From contig CAIQRS010000185.1 in the NCBI GenBank assembly GCA_903874275.1, positions 1 to 50,236 of the forward strand: 50,236 nt of DNA, written 5' to 3'. Positions 12,622-21,607 of the stretch are shown here, in pieces (positions within the stretch are counted from its first letter, which is position 1; each line of letters opens with the position of its first letter). Origin of the DNA: an uncultured Anaeromyxobacter sp. (GTDB lineage: Bacteria; Myxococcota; Myxococcia; Myxococcales; Anaeromyxobacteraceae). A model generated the notes under the pieces. It saw nothing but the letters and a program-made list of their open reading frames with translations, did no database searches and was not told where the DNA came from. Position numbers and translations under genes: made by a program.

Positions 12622-14041
12622 AGCACGCGTATTCGGAGAGGGATCCGAGGACTTTCGACAGGCCGAGTGGCTCGCGCGCAAGCTGGCGAGGCAGTGGCGC
12701 TTCGACTTCTCGACGAAGCTCTGGCATCACTGGGACGGGACGCGCTGGGCGCCCGACAAGACGAACTCGCTCCTCAATACCGTTGCGACGGCTGCCGCCC
12801 TGTCGGTCGGCAGCGCCGAGAACGAGGCCCAGCGCAAGGCCCTCGTCAAGCTCCTCTCGATCGCGCCACTCATGAAGGCCCTGGAGGCCCTCGCCACGTT
12901 CGAGGGCTACGGCACGAGCGGCGAGGACTGGGACCAGGATCCGTACACACTCGGCTGCGCGAACGGGATCGTGGATCTGCGGAAGAACGAGCTGATCGCG
13001 AAGCCGGACCCGTCCTGCCTCGTCACGAAGTCTACGGGCGTGGACTTCCACCCCGTCCAGGAGCCGACGGACTTCGCGCGCCGGGCGCCGCGCTTCATGC
13101 AGTTCCTCCTGGAGATCACGTCGGGCGACATGGGGATGGTCCTCTTCCTGCTCCAGTGGTTCGGGGCGAGCCTCTTCGGCTTCAGTCCCGAGCAGCGCTT
13201 CCTCATGATGATCGGCATTGGCCGTAACGGGAAGGGCGTCCTGAAGAACTCTGTCATCCACGCCGCCGGCGAGTACGGGGCCCAGCCCGACGGGAACGTC
13301 TACATGCGCGCCAGGCACGGTGGCGTCAGCTCGTCCTCCGCGCGCGCCGAACTGATCGACCTGAAGGGGAAGCGGATCTGCTTCTTCTCGGAGCCCGAGG
13401 GCCAGCACTTCAACGAGGAGATGCTGAAGGCGCACACGGGCGGGGACTTCATCACGGCGCGCACGCTCTATAGCGCCAAGATGCTGAAGTGGCAGGCTAC
13501 GCACAGCATCACTTTCCTTGTGAACGACGCGCCCGAGGTCGAGGACGTGGGCCCCAGCATGGCGAACCGGGTCATGGTCGCCGACTTCCGGGAGCGCTAC
13601 GACGGGGACAAGGAGGACAAGCGCCTGGAGAAGAAGCTCGAAGGCGAGGCCGAGGGCATCCTGGCCATCCTGTGCTGGGCCGCGAAGCGCTGGTACGACT
13701 CGTACGAGTCCGACGGGGGCGGCATCGAGATCCCCAACCGCGTCAAGGAACAGAGCAAGGCCTTCATGGAGAAGAACGACCCGATCGCGCACTGCCTCAA
13801 CGAGGCCTTCGACACGGGCGGGGACCTGAAGTGGCAGGCGAGCCTGTGCTACCAGGCGTACCTGCAGTGGTTCGCGCGCTCTGGTGAGGAGGGAGAGGCC
13901 GTCTCGCAGATCAAGTTCGCCCGGGGGATCGAGAAGAAGGGCTTCAAGAAGGTCTCCAAGAGCAACGGGAACTACTACCTCGGGTTGAAGCCGAAGTCCG
14001 CGGTTGACATCGCGGACCGGGAGAGCGAGGACAACGATTGA
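12614..14041 (+). CDS. SF3 (D5/P4-type) replicative helicase, 475 aa
   Basis: Residues 1-190 are the D5-N-type region before the motor. The ATPase core shows Walker A GIGRNGKG (201-208), a Walker B-like RICFFSEPEG (254-263), sensor HSITFLVNDAP (297-307, Asn304) and MANRV with the probable arginine finger Arg319. These are the hallmarks of phage superfamily 3 helicases of the P4 alpha family. The C-terminal 80 residues look like a winged helix. Start is GTG at 12614, inside the prim-pol gene. It should unwind the origin as a hexamer together with the prim-pol. Confidence 0.85.
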   Translation: MSEARVFGEGSEDFRQAEWLARKLARQWRFDFSTKLWHHWDGTRWAPDKTNSLLNTVATAAALSVGSAENEAQRKALVKLLSIAPLMKALEALATFEGYGTSGEDWDQDPYTLGCANGIVDLRKNELIAKPDPSCLVTKSTGVDFHPVQEPTDFARRAPRFMQFLLEITSGDMGMVLFLLQWFGASLFGFSPEQRFLMMIGIGRNGKGVLKNSVIHAAGEYGAQPDGNVYMRARHGGVSSSSARAELIDLKGKRICFFSEPEGQHFNEEMLKAHTGGDFITARTLYSAKMLKWQATHSITFLVNDAPEVEDVGPSMANRVMVADFRERYDGDKEDKRLEKKLEGEAEGILAILCWAAKRWYDSYESDGGGIEIPNRVKEQSKAFMEKNDPIAHCLNEAFDTGGDLKWQASLCYQAYLQWFARSGEEGEAVSQIKFARGIEKKGFKKVSKSNGNYYLGLKPKSAVDIADRESEDND

Positions 14042-14120
14042 CGAGACGATAGCGGACCAACTGCTCAACGTACTGAGCAAACTACCTCAGCCTATGCACA
14101 GACCCGTGGGGGAAACCCTT

Positions 14121-14237
14121 ATGTTTGCCTCCGCCACGACCGATCTGTGGATCCCGAGCGCCCTGGCACTCTGGGTGGGCGTCCTGCTGGGCTGCATCTA
14201 CACGATCGTGACCCTCATGGAGGGGCCCAAGCGATGA
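14121..14237 (+). CDS. Small membrane peptide, 38 aa
   Basis: The last 25 residues form one membrane helix (IPSALALWVGVLLGCIYTIVTL). I start at the ATG at 14121, which has GGGGGA upstream; third-position G+C rises to the genome norm only from here. The same frame is open from 14004, inside the helicase gene, and a 77-residue version cannot be excluded. Function unknown; it is coupled by ATGA to another small hydrophobic peptide. Confidence 0.5.
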   Translation: MFASATTDLWIPSALALWVGVLLGCIYTIVTLMEGPKR

Positions 14238-14314
14238 GGATGTACCTGGGCGCCTGCCTGGCCCTCACCTGGGCTCTGCTGACGGCCATAGACCACCTCC
14301 GGCGCGCCAAGTGA
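14234..14314 (+). CDS. Tiny hydrophobic peptide, 26 aa
   Basis: ATG at 14234 overlaps the previous stop (ATGA) and its own stop overlaps the next GTG (GTGA). The peptide is a short hydrophobic helix (YLGACLALTWALLTAI) with a basic tail (HLRRAK). The double overlap is the main reason to accept such a short gene. Confidence 0.5.
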   Translation: MRMYLGACLALTWALLTAIDHLRRAK

Positions 14315-14721
14315 CCGAGCCCTGCCCCCATTGTGGGGTCCGGCACCGGACCCTGAGCCCCGAACAGTGCCTCGATCGGCAGATGAGTGAGCGAACACTG
14401 CAGGATAGGGTAGTTGGGCGCGCGAAACGGCGTAACTGGGCTGTCGCGCACGCCGGAAAGGGCTGGGTTGGGGGCAAGGAAGGCGGCGAAGGGCAGTTCG
14501 TGACGCCCATGAGCGCAGGGTGGCCGGATTTGACGCTTGCCAGGGCGGGCAGTCGTCTGTTATTCTTCGAGTTGAAGAAAGAGCAGGGTGAGGTGAGCGA
14601 AGATCAGTGGTTCTGGCTCAAACTTCTCAACCTATGCGGTGCTCGCGCCGTCGTTATCAGGCCAAGTGACCTGCGTGAGGGCCGCGTGAACGCTATCCTC
14701 GACGAAGGAAGCCCAATATGA
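14311..14721 (+). CDS. VRR-NUC-type nuclease, 136 aa
   Basis: VRR-NUC proteins are small PD-(D/E)xK nucleases that act on branched or structured DNA. After a short CPHC...C segment (residues 5-20), the LQDRVVGRAKRRNWAVAHAG helix leads to WPDL (71-74), FELKKE with Glu87 and Lys89, and a late VSEDQWFWLKLL helix plus GARAVVIRPSD, which fits the family closely. It starts at GTG 14311 (GTGA overlap) and ends overlapping the next ATG. It may resolve replication intermediates before packaging. Confidence 0.8.
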   Translation: MTEPCPHCGVRHRTLSPEQCLDRQMSERTLQDRVVGRAKRRNWAVAHAGKGWVGGKEGGEGQFVTPMSAGWPDLTLARAGSRLLFFELKKEQGEVSEDQWFWLKLLNLCGARAVVIRPSDLREGRVNAILDEGSPI

Positions 14722-15182
14722 GTCTCGGATGCAGGATCTGCGACGATCCGGCTGTTAGGAAGCCGATCGACGAGATGCAGTTCAAGAATGACCCAGATGC
14801 GTCGATTGCGCGCATCATGAAGTACCGCGGTTTCGACGTTGGAGCCCCTGTCTACAGGCGGCACCGGAGCGAGGCCCACCGGCTCATCTACATGCCCAAG
14901 GATGACGAGAAACCTGCTCTCGTGAAGCGGGATCTTGCCATTCTCGTCCGGGACAAGATGTACGACGCGATCGAGGCCCTCCCGGCCGACGCCATGCTCA
15001 TCAAGGAGTTCCAGCCGGCCCTCGGGAACGCGATCCGGGCCCAGGGCGCGATCGACAAGCGGGAGACGAAGAAGGTGGGCGGGCAGACGTTCATCCTGCA
15101 GCTCGCCGCGGCCCTGGGCGAGCGGATCGGCATTACGGCGGGCCCGGAGGTCATCGAGGGCGAGGCTACCGAGCTTGTCTGA
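14718..15182 (+). CDS. CxxC/RRHR-domain protein, possible small terminase, 154 aa
   Basis: It lies directly before the large terminase and overlaps it by 8 nt, the usual site of the small terminase subunit. Residues 5-55 show CRIC, a helix, IARIMKYRG and a final YRRHRSEAH. This fits the small zinc-plus-helix-turn-helix pattern (CxIC...GVS...RRHRxxH) that is common in actinobacterial phages. The rest (65-145) is helical and could form the oligomer. DNA recognition for packaging is inferred from place and fold. A relative of the N-terminal domain lies at 45160-45381. Confidence 0.6.
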   Translation: MSLGCRICDDPAVRKPIDEMQFKNDPDASIARIMKYRGFDVGAPVYRRHRSEAHRLIYMPKDDEKPALVKRDLAILVRDKMYDAIEALPADAMLIKEFQPALGNAIRAQGAIDKRETKKVGGQTFILQLAAALGERIGITAGPEVIEGEATELV

Positions 15183-16689
15183 CGCTGCCGACAAGATCGC
15201 GGACTACGAGTTCGACATCCCCGGTTTCGCGCGGGATGTGCTCGGGATTACGAACGGGGTCCACTCCGGGCAGGCCCGTTTCTTCGATGCCGTCTCGGTG
15301 CGTCGCGCCGACGGGCAGACGGCCCAGTGGCTGACGATCATGCTCGCCTCGGGGAACCGGGCCGGCAAGACGATGGCCCTCGCCATCGCGATCATCCACG
15401 CGTGCATCTACAAGACGAACCTGCAGCGGAACCTGACCACGGAGAAGGGCCGCCAGAAGTGGGCCCGGTCGGAGTTCCACTGGTACCACTTCGGGATCGC
15501 GCACGAGGTCGCGGACCTGGTCTGGGCCGAGATCGTGCGCATCCTGGACGGGATGCACCTCGCCCAGGCCGACGGTTGCCCCTTGACGGCGAACGGACCC
15601 GCCGCTACGTGGGACGTCAAGGAGTACGGCGACTTCCACTGGATCAAGTTCATCCCCGACCTTGGCGGCGCGCAGATCCACTTCCGGACCACGGGCGAGA
15701 AGGCCCTGGGATCCCTGGGCAAGGACATGCACGGGATCAGCTTTGACGAGGCTGGCATCGAGCGGAACCTCGACTTCCTCGTGGACGAGGTCTTCCACCT
15801 ACGGCGCCTCGGTACGGGCGGCCAGCTCCTGATGGTCTCGACCCCCTCCGAGGACATCGGCTCGATGTTCGCCGATCGGTGGGCCCTCGGGGACCACGAG
15901 AACAACCCGGACGCGAAGAAGAGCGCGTTCTCGCTGCGGATGAGCACCCGGGAGAACATCGACTTCGGCCTTACGCGCGAGATGTTCGACATCCTGGTCG
16001 CCGACATGGACGAGCGCACCATCCGGCAGAACATCGAGGGCGAGTTCCTCCAGGCGCGCGCCGCGTACTTCAACGGCTGGAACGTAGACAACTGCTTCGT
16101 GGACAACCTTCCGGAGCGGGCTCTCGCGCGCAAGGGCCTGCGCTACATCCAGGGCGTGGACCCGGCGAAGACGCAGGACAGCGCCTGGAGCATCGTCCTG
16201 GCCGTCGTCCCCAATCCGGCCGTGCCCGAGGACCCCTACCTGGTTGGTGTCAGGGCTGAGCAGAAACGTGGCCAGAAGAGCACGGATACGGTCGTGAACC
16301 TCGCCGCGGAGGCCCACAACGCGTACGATGTTGCACGTCTCGGCACGCACTGTTATACTGCGATTGACGCCACCGGTTTCGGGGGCAAGCTCTTTCGCGA
16401 ACTGCTGGAGCGCGAGGTCCCCAATCTGGTCAACGTCGAGTTCGGGGGGACAGTACAGAAGAAGCGGAAACTGCTAGGTGACCTGCGCACTGTGATTGAC
16501 TCGGGCCGACTGATCCTCCCGCGCGAGGGCATCTGGCTGCAGGTTCGCCGACAACTACTTGGGTACAAGCTTGACGATCGTGGCATCGAGCAGGACGCGG
16601 TGATGGCGCTCGTGTGCGCCGTCTACCTGTTGCGCCGGTCTGCCGATGGCCAGGGCAGTGTTCCCTTTGACCTGGCCGGAGGCTCATGA
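15175..16689 (+). CDS. terL: Terminase large subunit, 504 aa
   Basis: This is the packaging motor and headful or cos nuclease. The ATPase domain has Walker A ASGNRAGKT (58-66), Walker B GISFDE (187-192) and the coupling motif VSTPS (221-225). The C-terminal RNase-H-like nuclease starts with GVDPAK (Asp329) and AIDATGFG (Asp398 region), with a last acidic site near EQDAVMAL. The length is normal for the family. I choose the TTG at 15175, in the overlap with the preceding gene, because no ATG exists near the true N terminus; the ORF start at 14935 belongs to a shadow frame. Confidence 0.9.
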   Translation: MSDAADKIADYEFDIPGFARDVLGITNGVHSGQARFFDAVSVRRADGQTAQWLTIMLASGNRAGKTMALAIAIIHACIYKTNLQRNLTTEKGRQKWARSEFHWYHFGIAHEVADLVWAEIVRILDGMHLAQADGCPLTANGPAATWDVKEYGDFHWIKFIPDLGGAQIHFRTTGEKALGSLGKDMHGISFDEAGIERNLDFLVDEVFHLRRLGTGGQLLMVSTPSEDIGSMFADRWALGDHENNPDAKKSAFSLRMSTRENIDFGLTREMFDILVADMDERTIRQNIEGEFLQARAAYFNGWNVDNCFVDNLPERALARKGLRYIQGVDPAKTQDSAWSIVLAVVPNPAVPEDPYLVGVRAEQKRGQKSTDTVVNLAAEAHNAYDVARLGTHCYTAIDATGFGGKLFRELLEREVPNLVNVEFGGTVQKKRKLLGDLRTVIDSGRLILPREGIWLQVRRQLLGYKLDDRGIEQDAVMALVCAVYLLRRSADGQGSVPFDLAGGS

Positions 16690-18629
16690 TGGCGCAAGAC
16701 TTCAGTTCCCTTACCCTTGCCAGCGCGCTGAAGCTCCGGGAGGCCGACAGCGGAGAGGACATCACCCTCGTTCGCGAGCTGAATGACCGCGTCGAGAGCG
16801 TCCGCACCGAGATGCAGCTCTTCCGCGAGTTGTGCGACCGCTTCGATGCCCTCTACTACTCCGAGGCCTTCACCCTCGGCGGGGCGGACCTGTGGTCTAC
16901 GGACCCGAGTGCCAGCACACCCGGCCGATCCCACGTCAGCGTCAACACTCCGGCGACCTACATCGACATCCCCGCCTCCCTGCAGTCCGTGGACCCGATC
17001 GAGAACATGATCGCCACCGACACGACGGAGGAGGCCCGCTCCGCGGCGGCCGCGCTGGAGCGCATCTACACTGCGTGGAAGGCCGAGGAAGAGTTCGAGC
17101 TGAAGTTCCACAAGGCCTCGACCGTCAAGGCCCTCTACGGGCGGACGGCGAGCCGGATCTACTGGGACAAGGAGGACAAGGCCCCTCACCCGTGCGTGGA
17201 CGTGGTCGAGCAGCCCCGGAACCTGTACCTCGGGTACAAGACCGACTCCTACGAGGAGGTCGAGTGGGCCGCCTACGTCACCAGGTGGAACCCGAACGCC
17301 CTCGCCGAGGAGTACGGCCTGGAGGTTGACGCCCGCGCGCTCGACGAGACTATCGTTCCTTACGTCTCGTCCGTAACGCTCGACAGCATGGCCCCGCGCC
17401 CGTGGCTCAACTTCGGGCCCGCCCAGATCGAGGTCTGGGACTACTGGTACCGCCGGCGCTCCTCCGGGAAGCGCGGGAAGATGGAGACCTGGAACGCCGT
17501 CGTCGCTGGCGACGCGATCGTCCAGGGTCCCAACAAGTACCCCGAGTACGAGGGAGGGATCCCGTACGTCCCGCTCTTCAACACGTTCATCCCGGGCGTC
17601 CCCAACGGGCGGGCCGAGCTGTACGACATGGAGCCCCTCATCCGGGAGAAGTACGAGAAGATCACGGCCGGAAGCCAGATGATCGCGAACGGCGTGGCCG
17701 GTGACTACTGGCAGCTCGTCGGCCCGGAGGCGCCCTCCCGCGTTCCGCCCGGCCTGAAGCCCCGCCGGAACGAGCTGATCGGGCCAGGTCCGGGGAACCG
17801 CATCGAGACGATCACGCCCTTCATCGCCCAGTTCCAGCTCGAACAGTTCCTCGGACGGATCGACCGCGAGATGGCGACCGTCTCGGGCCTGAACGACCTG
17901 CTCCTCGGGCTCGCCCCGGCGCAGGTCCTGTCCAGCTCGAAGGCCATCAACGCCCTGATCGCGAACTACGAGGCGCGACTCAGCATGCGCCGCAAGCTGC
18001 TGTACGCGTGGCGCAGGCGCACGTGGGAGCTGGCCGTCAAGGTCTGGGCCGCCAAGGACAAGGACGTCCGGGCCGTCGTCGTTGCCGGCGGCGGGAAGCT
18101 CGACATCCAGGATCCGTCCCTCAGCCCTCGCGACGAGATGGAGACCAGCACTCGTGCGTCCAACCTCGTTGCCGCCAAGCTCTGGAGCCAGCGTCGCGGC
18201 ATGGACGCCGTCGGCGTGGACGACCCGGAGACCGAGCAGGACATGATCCGCGAGGAGCGGACCGACGCCACGATGTTCCCGGAGGAAGTGCAGGTCATGG
18301 CCCAACTCATGGGCGCCCTGCAGAGCCTCGGCCTCAACGCGCCGGCGGGCGCGGAGAGCCAGGTCGAGGGTCAGATGGCGAGCGGGCAGGCCGATCTGCG
18401 GTCTGCCCTCGGGGCCCGAACGCCCGAGAACACCACCAGTTCGCAGCTCCCCGGGGACCAGGGCATCACGCCCGCGATCCCGGGCGCCCCTCCCGAGGCA
18501 GGAGGCGCCCCGCCCCCGTTCGCGGCTGGGCCCGGCGGGGAGGCAACTCCGCCCGTGATGCAGGGGATGCTCCAGGGCGGTAAGACGAAGGGTAGGATCC
18601 TAACTCAGTCTTCTCTGGGGAGGCGGTAA
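16686..18629 (+). CDS. Portal protein, 647 aa
   Basis: It follows the terminase with an ATGA overlap, the standard place for the portal. The protein has a helical N terminus, the long mixed alpha/beta body with VWDYWYRR and IPYVPLFNTF, a central RIDREMATVSGLNDLLLG region and the following helix expected at the clip/stem (residues about 380-440). The C-terminal 90 residues are Gly/Pro/Ala-rich and probably disordered. It forms the dodecameric DNA gate of the head. Two ATGs stand together at 16686 and 16689; either may serve. Confidence 0.8.
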   Translation: MMAQDFSSLTLASALKLREADSGEDITLVRELNDRVESVRTEMQLFRELCDRFDALYYSEAFTLGGADLWSTDPSASTPGRSHVSVNTPATYIDIPASLQSVDPIENMIATDTTEEARSAAAALERIYTAWKAEEEFELKFHKASTVKALYGRTASRIYWDKEDKAPHPCVDVVEQPRNLYLGYKTDSYEEVEWAAYVTRWNPNALAEEYGLEVDARALDETIVPYVSSVTLDSMAPRPWLNFGPAQIEVWDYWYRRRSSGKRGKMETWNAVVAGDAIVQGPNKYPEYEGGIPYVPLFNTFIPGVPNGRAELYDMEPLIREKYEKITAGSQMIANGVAGDYWQLVGPEAPSRVPPGLKPRRNELIGPGPGNRIETITPFIAQFQLEQFLGRIDREMATVSGLNDLLLGLAPAQVLSSSKAINALIANYEARLSMRRKLLYAWRRRTWELAVKVWAAKDKDVRAVVVAGGGKLDIQDPSLSPRDEMETSTRASNLVAAKLWSQRRGMDAVGVDDPETEQDMIREERTDATMFPEEVQVMAQLMGALQSLGLNAPAGAESQVEGQMASGQADLRSALGARTPENTTSSQLPGDQGITPAIPGAPPEAGGAPPPFAAGPGGEATPPVMQGMLQGGKTKGRILTQSSLGRR

Positions 18630-18632
18630 GAG

Positions 18633-19001
18633 ATGCCTTACTCCAACATTGAGGACCGGCGCGCGGCCGACCGGAGACGGTATGTCGAGACCCGGGCAGA
18701 GCATAACGCGGCATCGCTCGCATACTACCGTCTCCACCGCGCGGACCTGATGGCCGCGATGAATGTTTACGACGCGGCCAATCGCGCCCGGAGGGCTTGG
18801 CGCGGGGCAACCAGTCGCTTCGGCGAGGAGGTGGACTTCGCGACATTTGTCGCCGTTTGGTCAGGCCGATGCTTTGGCTGTGGGAAAGAGCCCGCATGCG
18901 GCGTGGATCACATCGTCCCGAAGGCGCGCAAGGGCCGGAACATCGAGAGCAATCTCCAGCCTGCCTGCTTGTCTTGCAACCACCGAAAGAGGGCCGCCTA
19001 G
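18633..19001 (+). CDS. HNH endonuclease, 122 aa
   Basis: The C-terminal half is a clear HNH nuclease: C80-x2-C83, VDHIVP (91-96) with the catalytic His93, NLQPAC with Asn107, and CLSCNHRK with C112, C115, Asn116. The first 60 residues are Arg/Ala-rich helices. It sits between portal and internal virion genes, a typical insertion place for free-standing homing-type HNH genes, but also close to the packaging genes, where HNH proteins assist the terminase in some phages. The base composition is a little less G+C-rich than its neighbours. Confidence 0.8.
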   Translation: MPYSNIEDRRAADRRRYVETRAEHNAASLAYYRLHRADLMAAMNVYDAANRARRAWRGATSRFGEEVDFATFVAVWSGRCFGCGKEPACGVDHIVPKARKGRNIESNLQPACLSCNHRKRAA

Positions 19002-21607
19002 TGGCCCGGCGTGGGCGTTTCGGTCAGGTCTCCCGGGCCGCCCCATCCCTGACTAGCACGATCATCGCCATCGCTCGCGAGATGGCAGCGCAGCGGGACG
19101 CGAACATGAAGGACGCGTGGCTGAACGGCGGTCTCTACGAGGGCAAGAAGGTCACCGACGAGCTGTACCTGGCCCATTGGAAGGAGAAGATCGCGCACGT
19201 AGACAAGCATGATCCCCTGTATGACACGTACAACAACGCATACAACCAGCTTGACTACTCGATCAACGAGAGCAAGATGGCCACACTCAACGCGCAGGGC
19301 AAGATCAGCGACACCCAGATGGGCCAGTTCTACATCAACTGGTCTAAGAAGATCCCGAAGAACAGCGAGTTCTACCGCGCTCTGCAGCGCGACGGGGCGC
19401 AGTGGCTGCGCACGGGCAAGGCAAAGAGCGCCGCTGCCGCCAAGAAGGCCGCCGAGGAGCGCTACCAGAGCCAGCTCCAGGGGATGCACGACAAGGATCA
19501 GGTCGTCGGGGAGTACCTGATGGACGTGGTCAACCGCATGGCCGCTTCCGGGAACGCCGACGCCGGCATCTCGCCCCTCATCGGACCCGGGGGGCAGATC
19601 GACAACTTCGATCCGAGCGACCCGGAGCAGATGCTGCGCCTCGTGTCTCTCATCAACCTCCCCGGCCACATGGCCGGGCGGCCAGAGACGGGTAATCCGT
19701 CCGTCCTGTTCCATGACGAGAACGGAAAGCCAGTCACCGGAACAGACGTCGTTGCCTTCCTGAAGAAGAACGACCCGAAGTTCGCGGGCACGGTCACGCC
19801 CTCGTACTTCTCTGGCTCCATCAAGACGTGGCGCGACAGCATTGGGGAGCAGGAGGCGCTGGCCGAGAAGACGGGCCACGCCGACAACGCCGCCTCGTTC
19901 AACAAGCAGAAGGGCGTCGTGACTGAATGGGGTCGCGAGGCAAACGCGTGGACGGTTCAGGACGATTATCTCGACGCGAAGCGCGAGTGGGTCGCGGTGC
20001 GCCGCAATGGGTTCCTTGCGCCCGGCGTCCTGGACAAGGCCTTCACCAAGTTCCAGAACTCTCTCATCAAGCTCGCCAACGATCCGCGTATCTCCGGGGA
20101 CGATGCCACCCGGGCCCGACTCATGGCTGAGGCCAATCAGGTCGATGGCCAGCCCACCCTGGCTGAGAGCTTCACCGGGCTAGTGAATGGCGAGCCCACG
20201 GAGAACAGCGACATCGCCAAGGACAAGCTGCTGGTCGGGTCCCGCCGGGACGCTATCGACTTGGTCGCCTCTGGCGAAGCGGTCTGGACCCAGGGCTCCT
20301 ACTCCGCGGACAACGTGTTCACTCCAGAGGTTGGCGGGGCATCCATTGGCGCGGTAACTCGCGAGGATGTTGCCGACCTGTCCCCCGGCGGGAAGAGTGA
20401 CGTCATGTTCCTACCGGCCGGCGACGGCAAGACGACGATCCCGGTCTACGTGGTGGCTGCCTCGATCACCGTCATGGCCACCGATGCCTACGGCAGGGTT
20501 GTCAGCGGCAGCGGTACCGTGGTCGGCACCGTCCGCAACGTCTACGTCAACGGGAAGCTCGTCGAGGAGTACGGCTTTACGGCCTCTGATGGAGTCACCC
20601 GCTACACGACGGATCCGTTCTGGGGTCCCGGCCTCGAACACAGCCACTCCGGAGGCGGCCTGGTCCTGGACGCCTCTTCTCTGGTCCCGACTGACACCTC
20701 GGCCGTCCCCTACGGCCCGATCCCGGGCTCCCCGGGCTGGACCATCGGCGGGAAGACCGCGGACTCTAAGGACAAGGTGACCGGCGAGACCAGGCCGGGC
20801 AACCCAGGATCTTTCGGGATGGACGTCGATGTCATCCTGGAGAACTCTGCCCCGGACCGCTACCGGGCGGGGGCAGATCCGCACACGGACTTCACCTCTC
20901 CGACGATCCCTCTCCTCCTTGACGCGCGCGTACCCGACGGGGAGCGGACTCTGGAGCAGTTGAACGGGAACACTGGCTTCAGGCAGCAGACCGAGTACGA
21001 CAACCGCATCGCGGCCGGGTATCGCCTAGACCCTGCCGATCCGTCTGGGTACTCCGGAGGCGACATCGCGAAGTACAACCAATACAAGGCGGTCAGTGAC
21101 GCCGGCATCTCCCGCAACACGACAAGTTCGCCAGAGGCGATGCTCGGGGCTATCGACAAGATTAGTAACCTGTGGGATCGCGCAACCACTGGGACCCTCC
21201 GCAAGAAGACGCACGAGGACTGGGGTATCGGGTCCGCGGGCGCCTTCTCGGCCTACAACGCGGAGAAGGCCGGCGAGGATCCGTCCAAGCTCCCCCTCGA
21301 CAAGCTCCGCGGCACGCCCTTCGAGAAGCTTGGGGAGAGCACCATCGACGGGTCGAACCGCCTCTCTCTCGCGGTAAACGCGGCGACCGGCTTCAATATG
21401 AAGCTCGGCCAGGGCCTCACCCTTCCGAGCGTTCCCGCGGTCAACGCGGCGACCGGCTTCAAGCCGACCCCGATCCCCACCTCGCCCAACGCGGCGACCG
21501 GCTTCACCGTCCCGGGTTCGTCGCTCGCAGGCGGGTCCTCCGGCACCGGGCTGACCGGCTCCGCTGCGGCCCGAGCCGAGAAGGCGAAGCGGGACCGGTA
21601 CCTGTGA
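19001..21607 (+). CDS. Large putative virion protein, 868 aa
   Basis: I do not recognise this protein. The start is GTG 19001, which shares one base with the HNH stop; the ORF beginning at 18797 runs through the HNH gene in another frame. The N-terminal 350 residues are helical and charged, the middle 450-620 is beta-rich (GGASIGAVTREDV, VMFLPAGDGKTTIPVYVVAAS), and the C terminus is Gly/Ser-rich with three NAATGF motifs. Its place between portal and scaffold suggests an internal or ejection protein of the head. It overlaps the next gene by GTGA. Confidence 0.65.
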   Translation: MARRGRFGQVSRAAPSLTSTIIAIAREMAAQRDANMKDAWLNGGLYEGKKVTDELYLAHWKEKIAHVDKHDPLYDTYNNAYNQLDYSINESKMATLNAQGKISDTQMGQFYINWSKKIPKNSEFYRALQRDGAQWLRTGKAKSAAAAKKAAEERYQSQLQGMHDKDQVVGEYLMDVVNRMAASGNADAGISPLIGPGGQIDNFDPSDPEQMLRLVSLINLPGHMAGRPETGNPSVLFHDENGKPVTGTDVVAFLKKNDPKFAGTVTPSYFSGSIKTWRDSIGEQEALAEKTGHADNAASFNKQKGVVTEWGREANAWTVQDDYLDAKREWVAVRRNGFLAPGVLDKAFTKFQNSLIKLANDPRISGDDATRARLMAEANQVDGQPTLAESFTGLVNGEPTENSDIAKDKLLVGSRRDAIDLVASGEAVWTQGSYSADNVFTPEVGGASIGAVTREDVADLSPGGKSDVMFLPAGDGKTTIPVYVVAASITVMATDAYGRVVSGSGTVVGTVRNVYVNGKLVEEYGFTASDGVTRYTTDPFWGPGLEHSHSGGGLVLDASSLVPTDTSAVPYGPIPGSPGWTIGGKTADSKDKVTGETRPGNPGSFGMDVDVILENSAPDRYRAGADPHTDFTSPTIPLLLDARVPDGERTLEQLNGNTGFRQQTEYDNRIAAGYRLDPADPSGYSGGDIAKYNQYKAVSDAGISRNTTSSPEAMLGAIDKISNLWDRATTGTLRKKTHEDWGIGSAGAFSAYNAEKAGEDPSKLPLDKLRGTPFEKLGESTIDGSNRLSLAVNAATGFNMKLGQGLTLPSVPAVNAATGFKPTPIPTSPNAATGFTVPGSSLAGGSSGTGLTGSAAARAEKAKRDRYL
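21381..21506 (+). repeat. Three NAATGF-coding repeats
   Basis: The 18-nt block AACGCGGCGACCGGCTTC occurs three times within about 120 nt near the 3' end of the 868-residue gene. The linkers differ in sequence, so the repeated unit itself appears to be under selection or recently copied. Confidence 0.6.

Noticed and set aside
12587-14080. 497-residue minus-strand ORF opposite the helicase
   Set aside because: It mirrors the codon structure of the helicase, which has clear motifs; composition is Val/Leu/Arg/Asp-rich as in antisense shadows.
14004-14120. Upstream extension of the small membrane peptide
   Set aside because: The frame is open, but it overlaps the helicase end, has no ribosome site at 14004 and has lower third-position G+C; kept only as an alternative.
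16351-16359. TGTTATACT inside the terminase gene
   Set aside because: It matches the extended -10 element, but it lies in the middle of the coding sequence with no gap or start nearby, so chance is likely.
16623-18305. 560-residue minus-strand ORF opposite the portal
   Set aside because: It is an antisense shadow of the portal gene, without a ribosome site or known motif.
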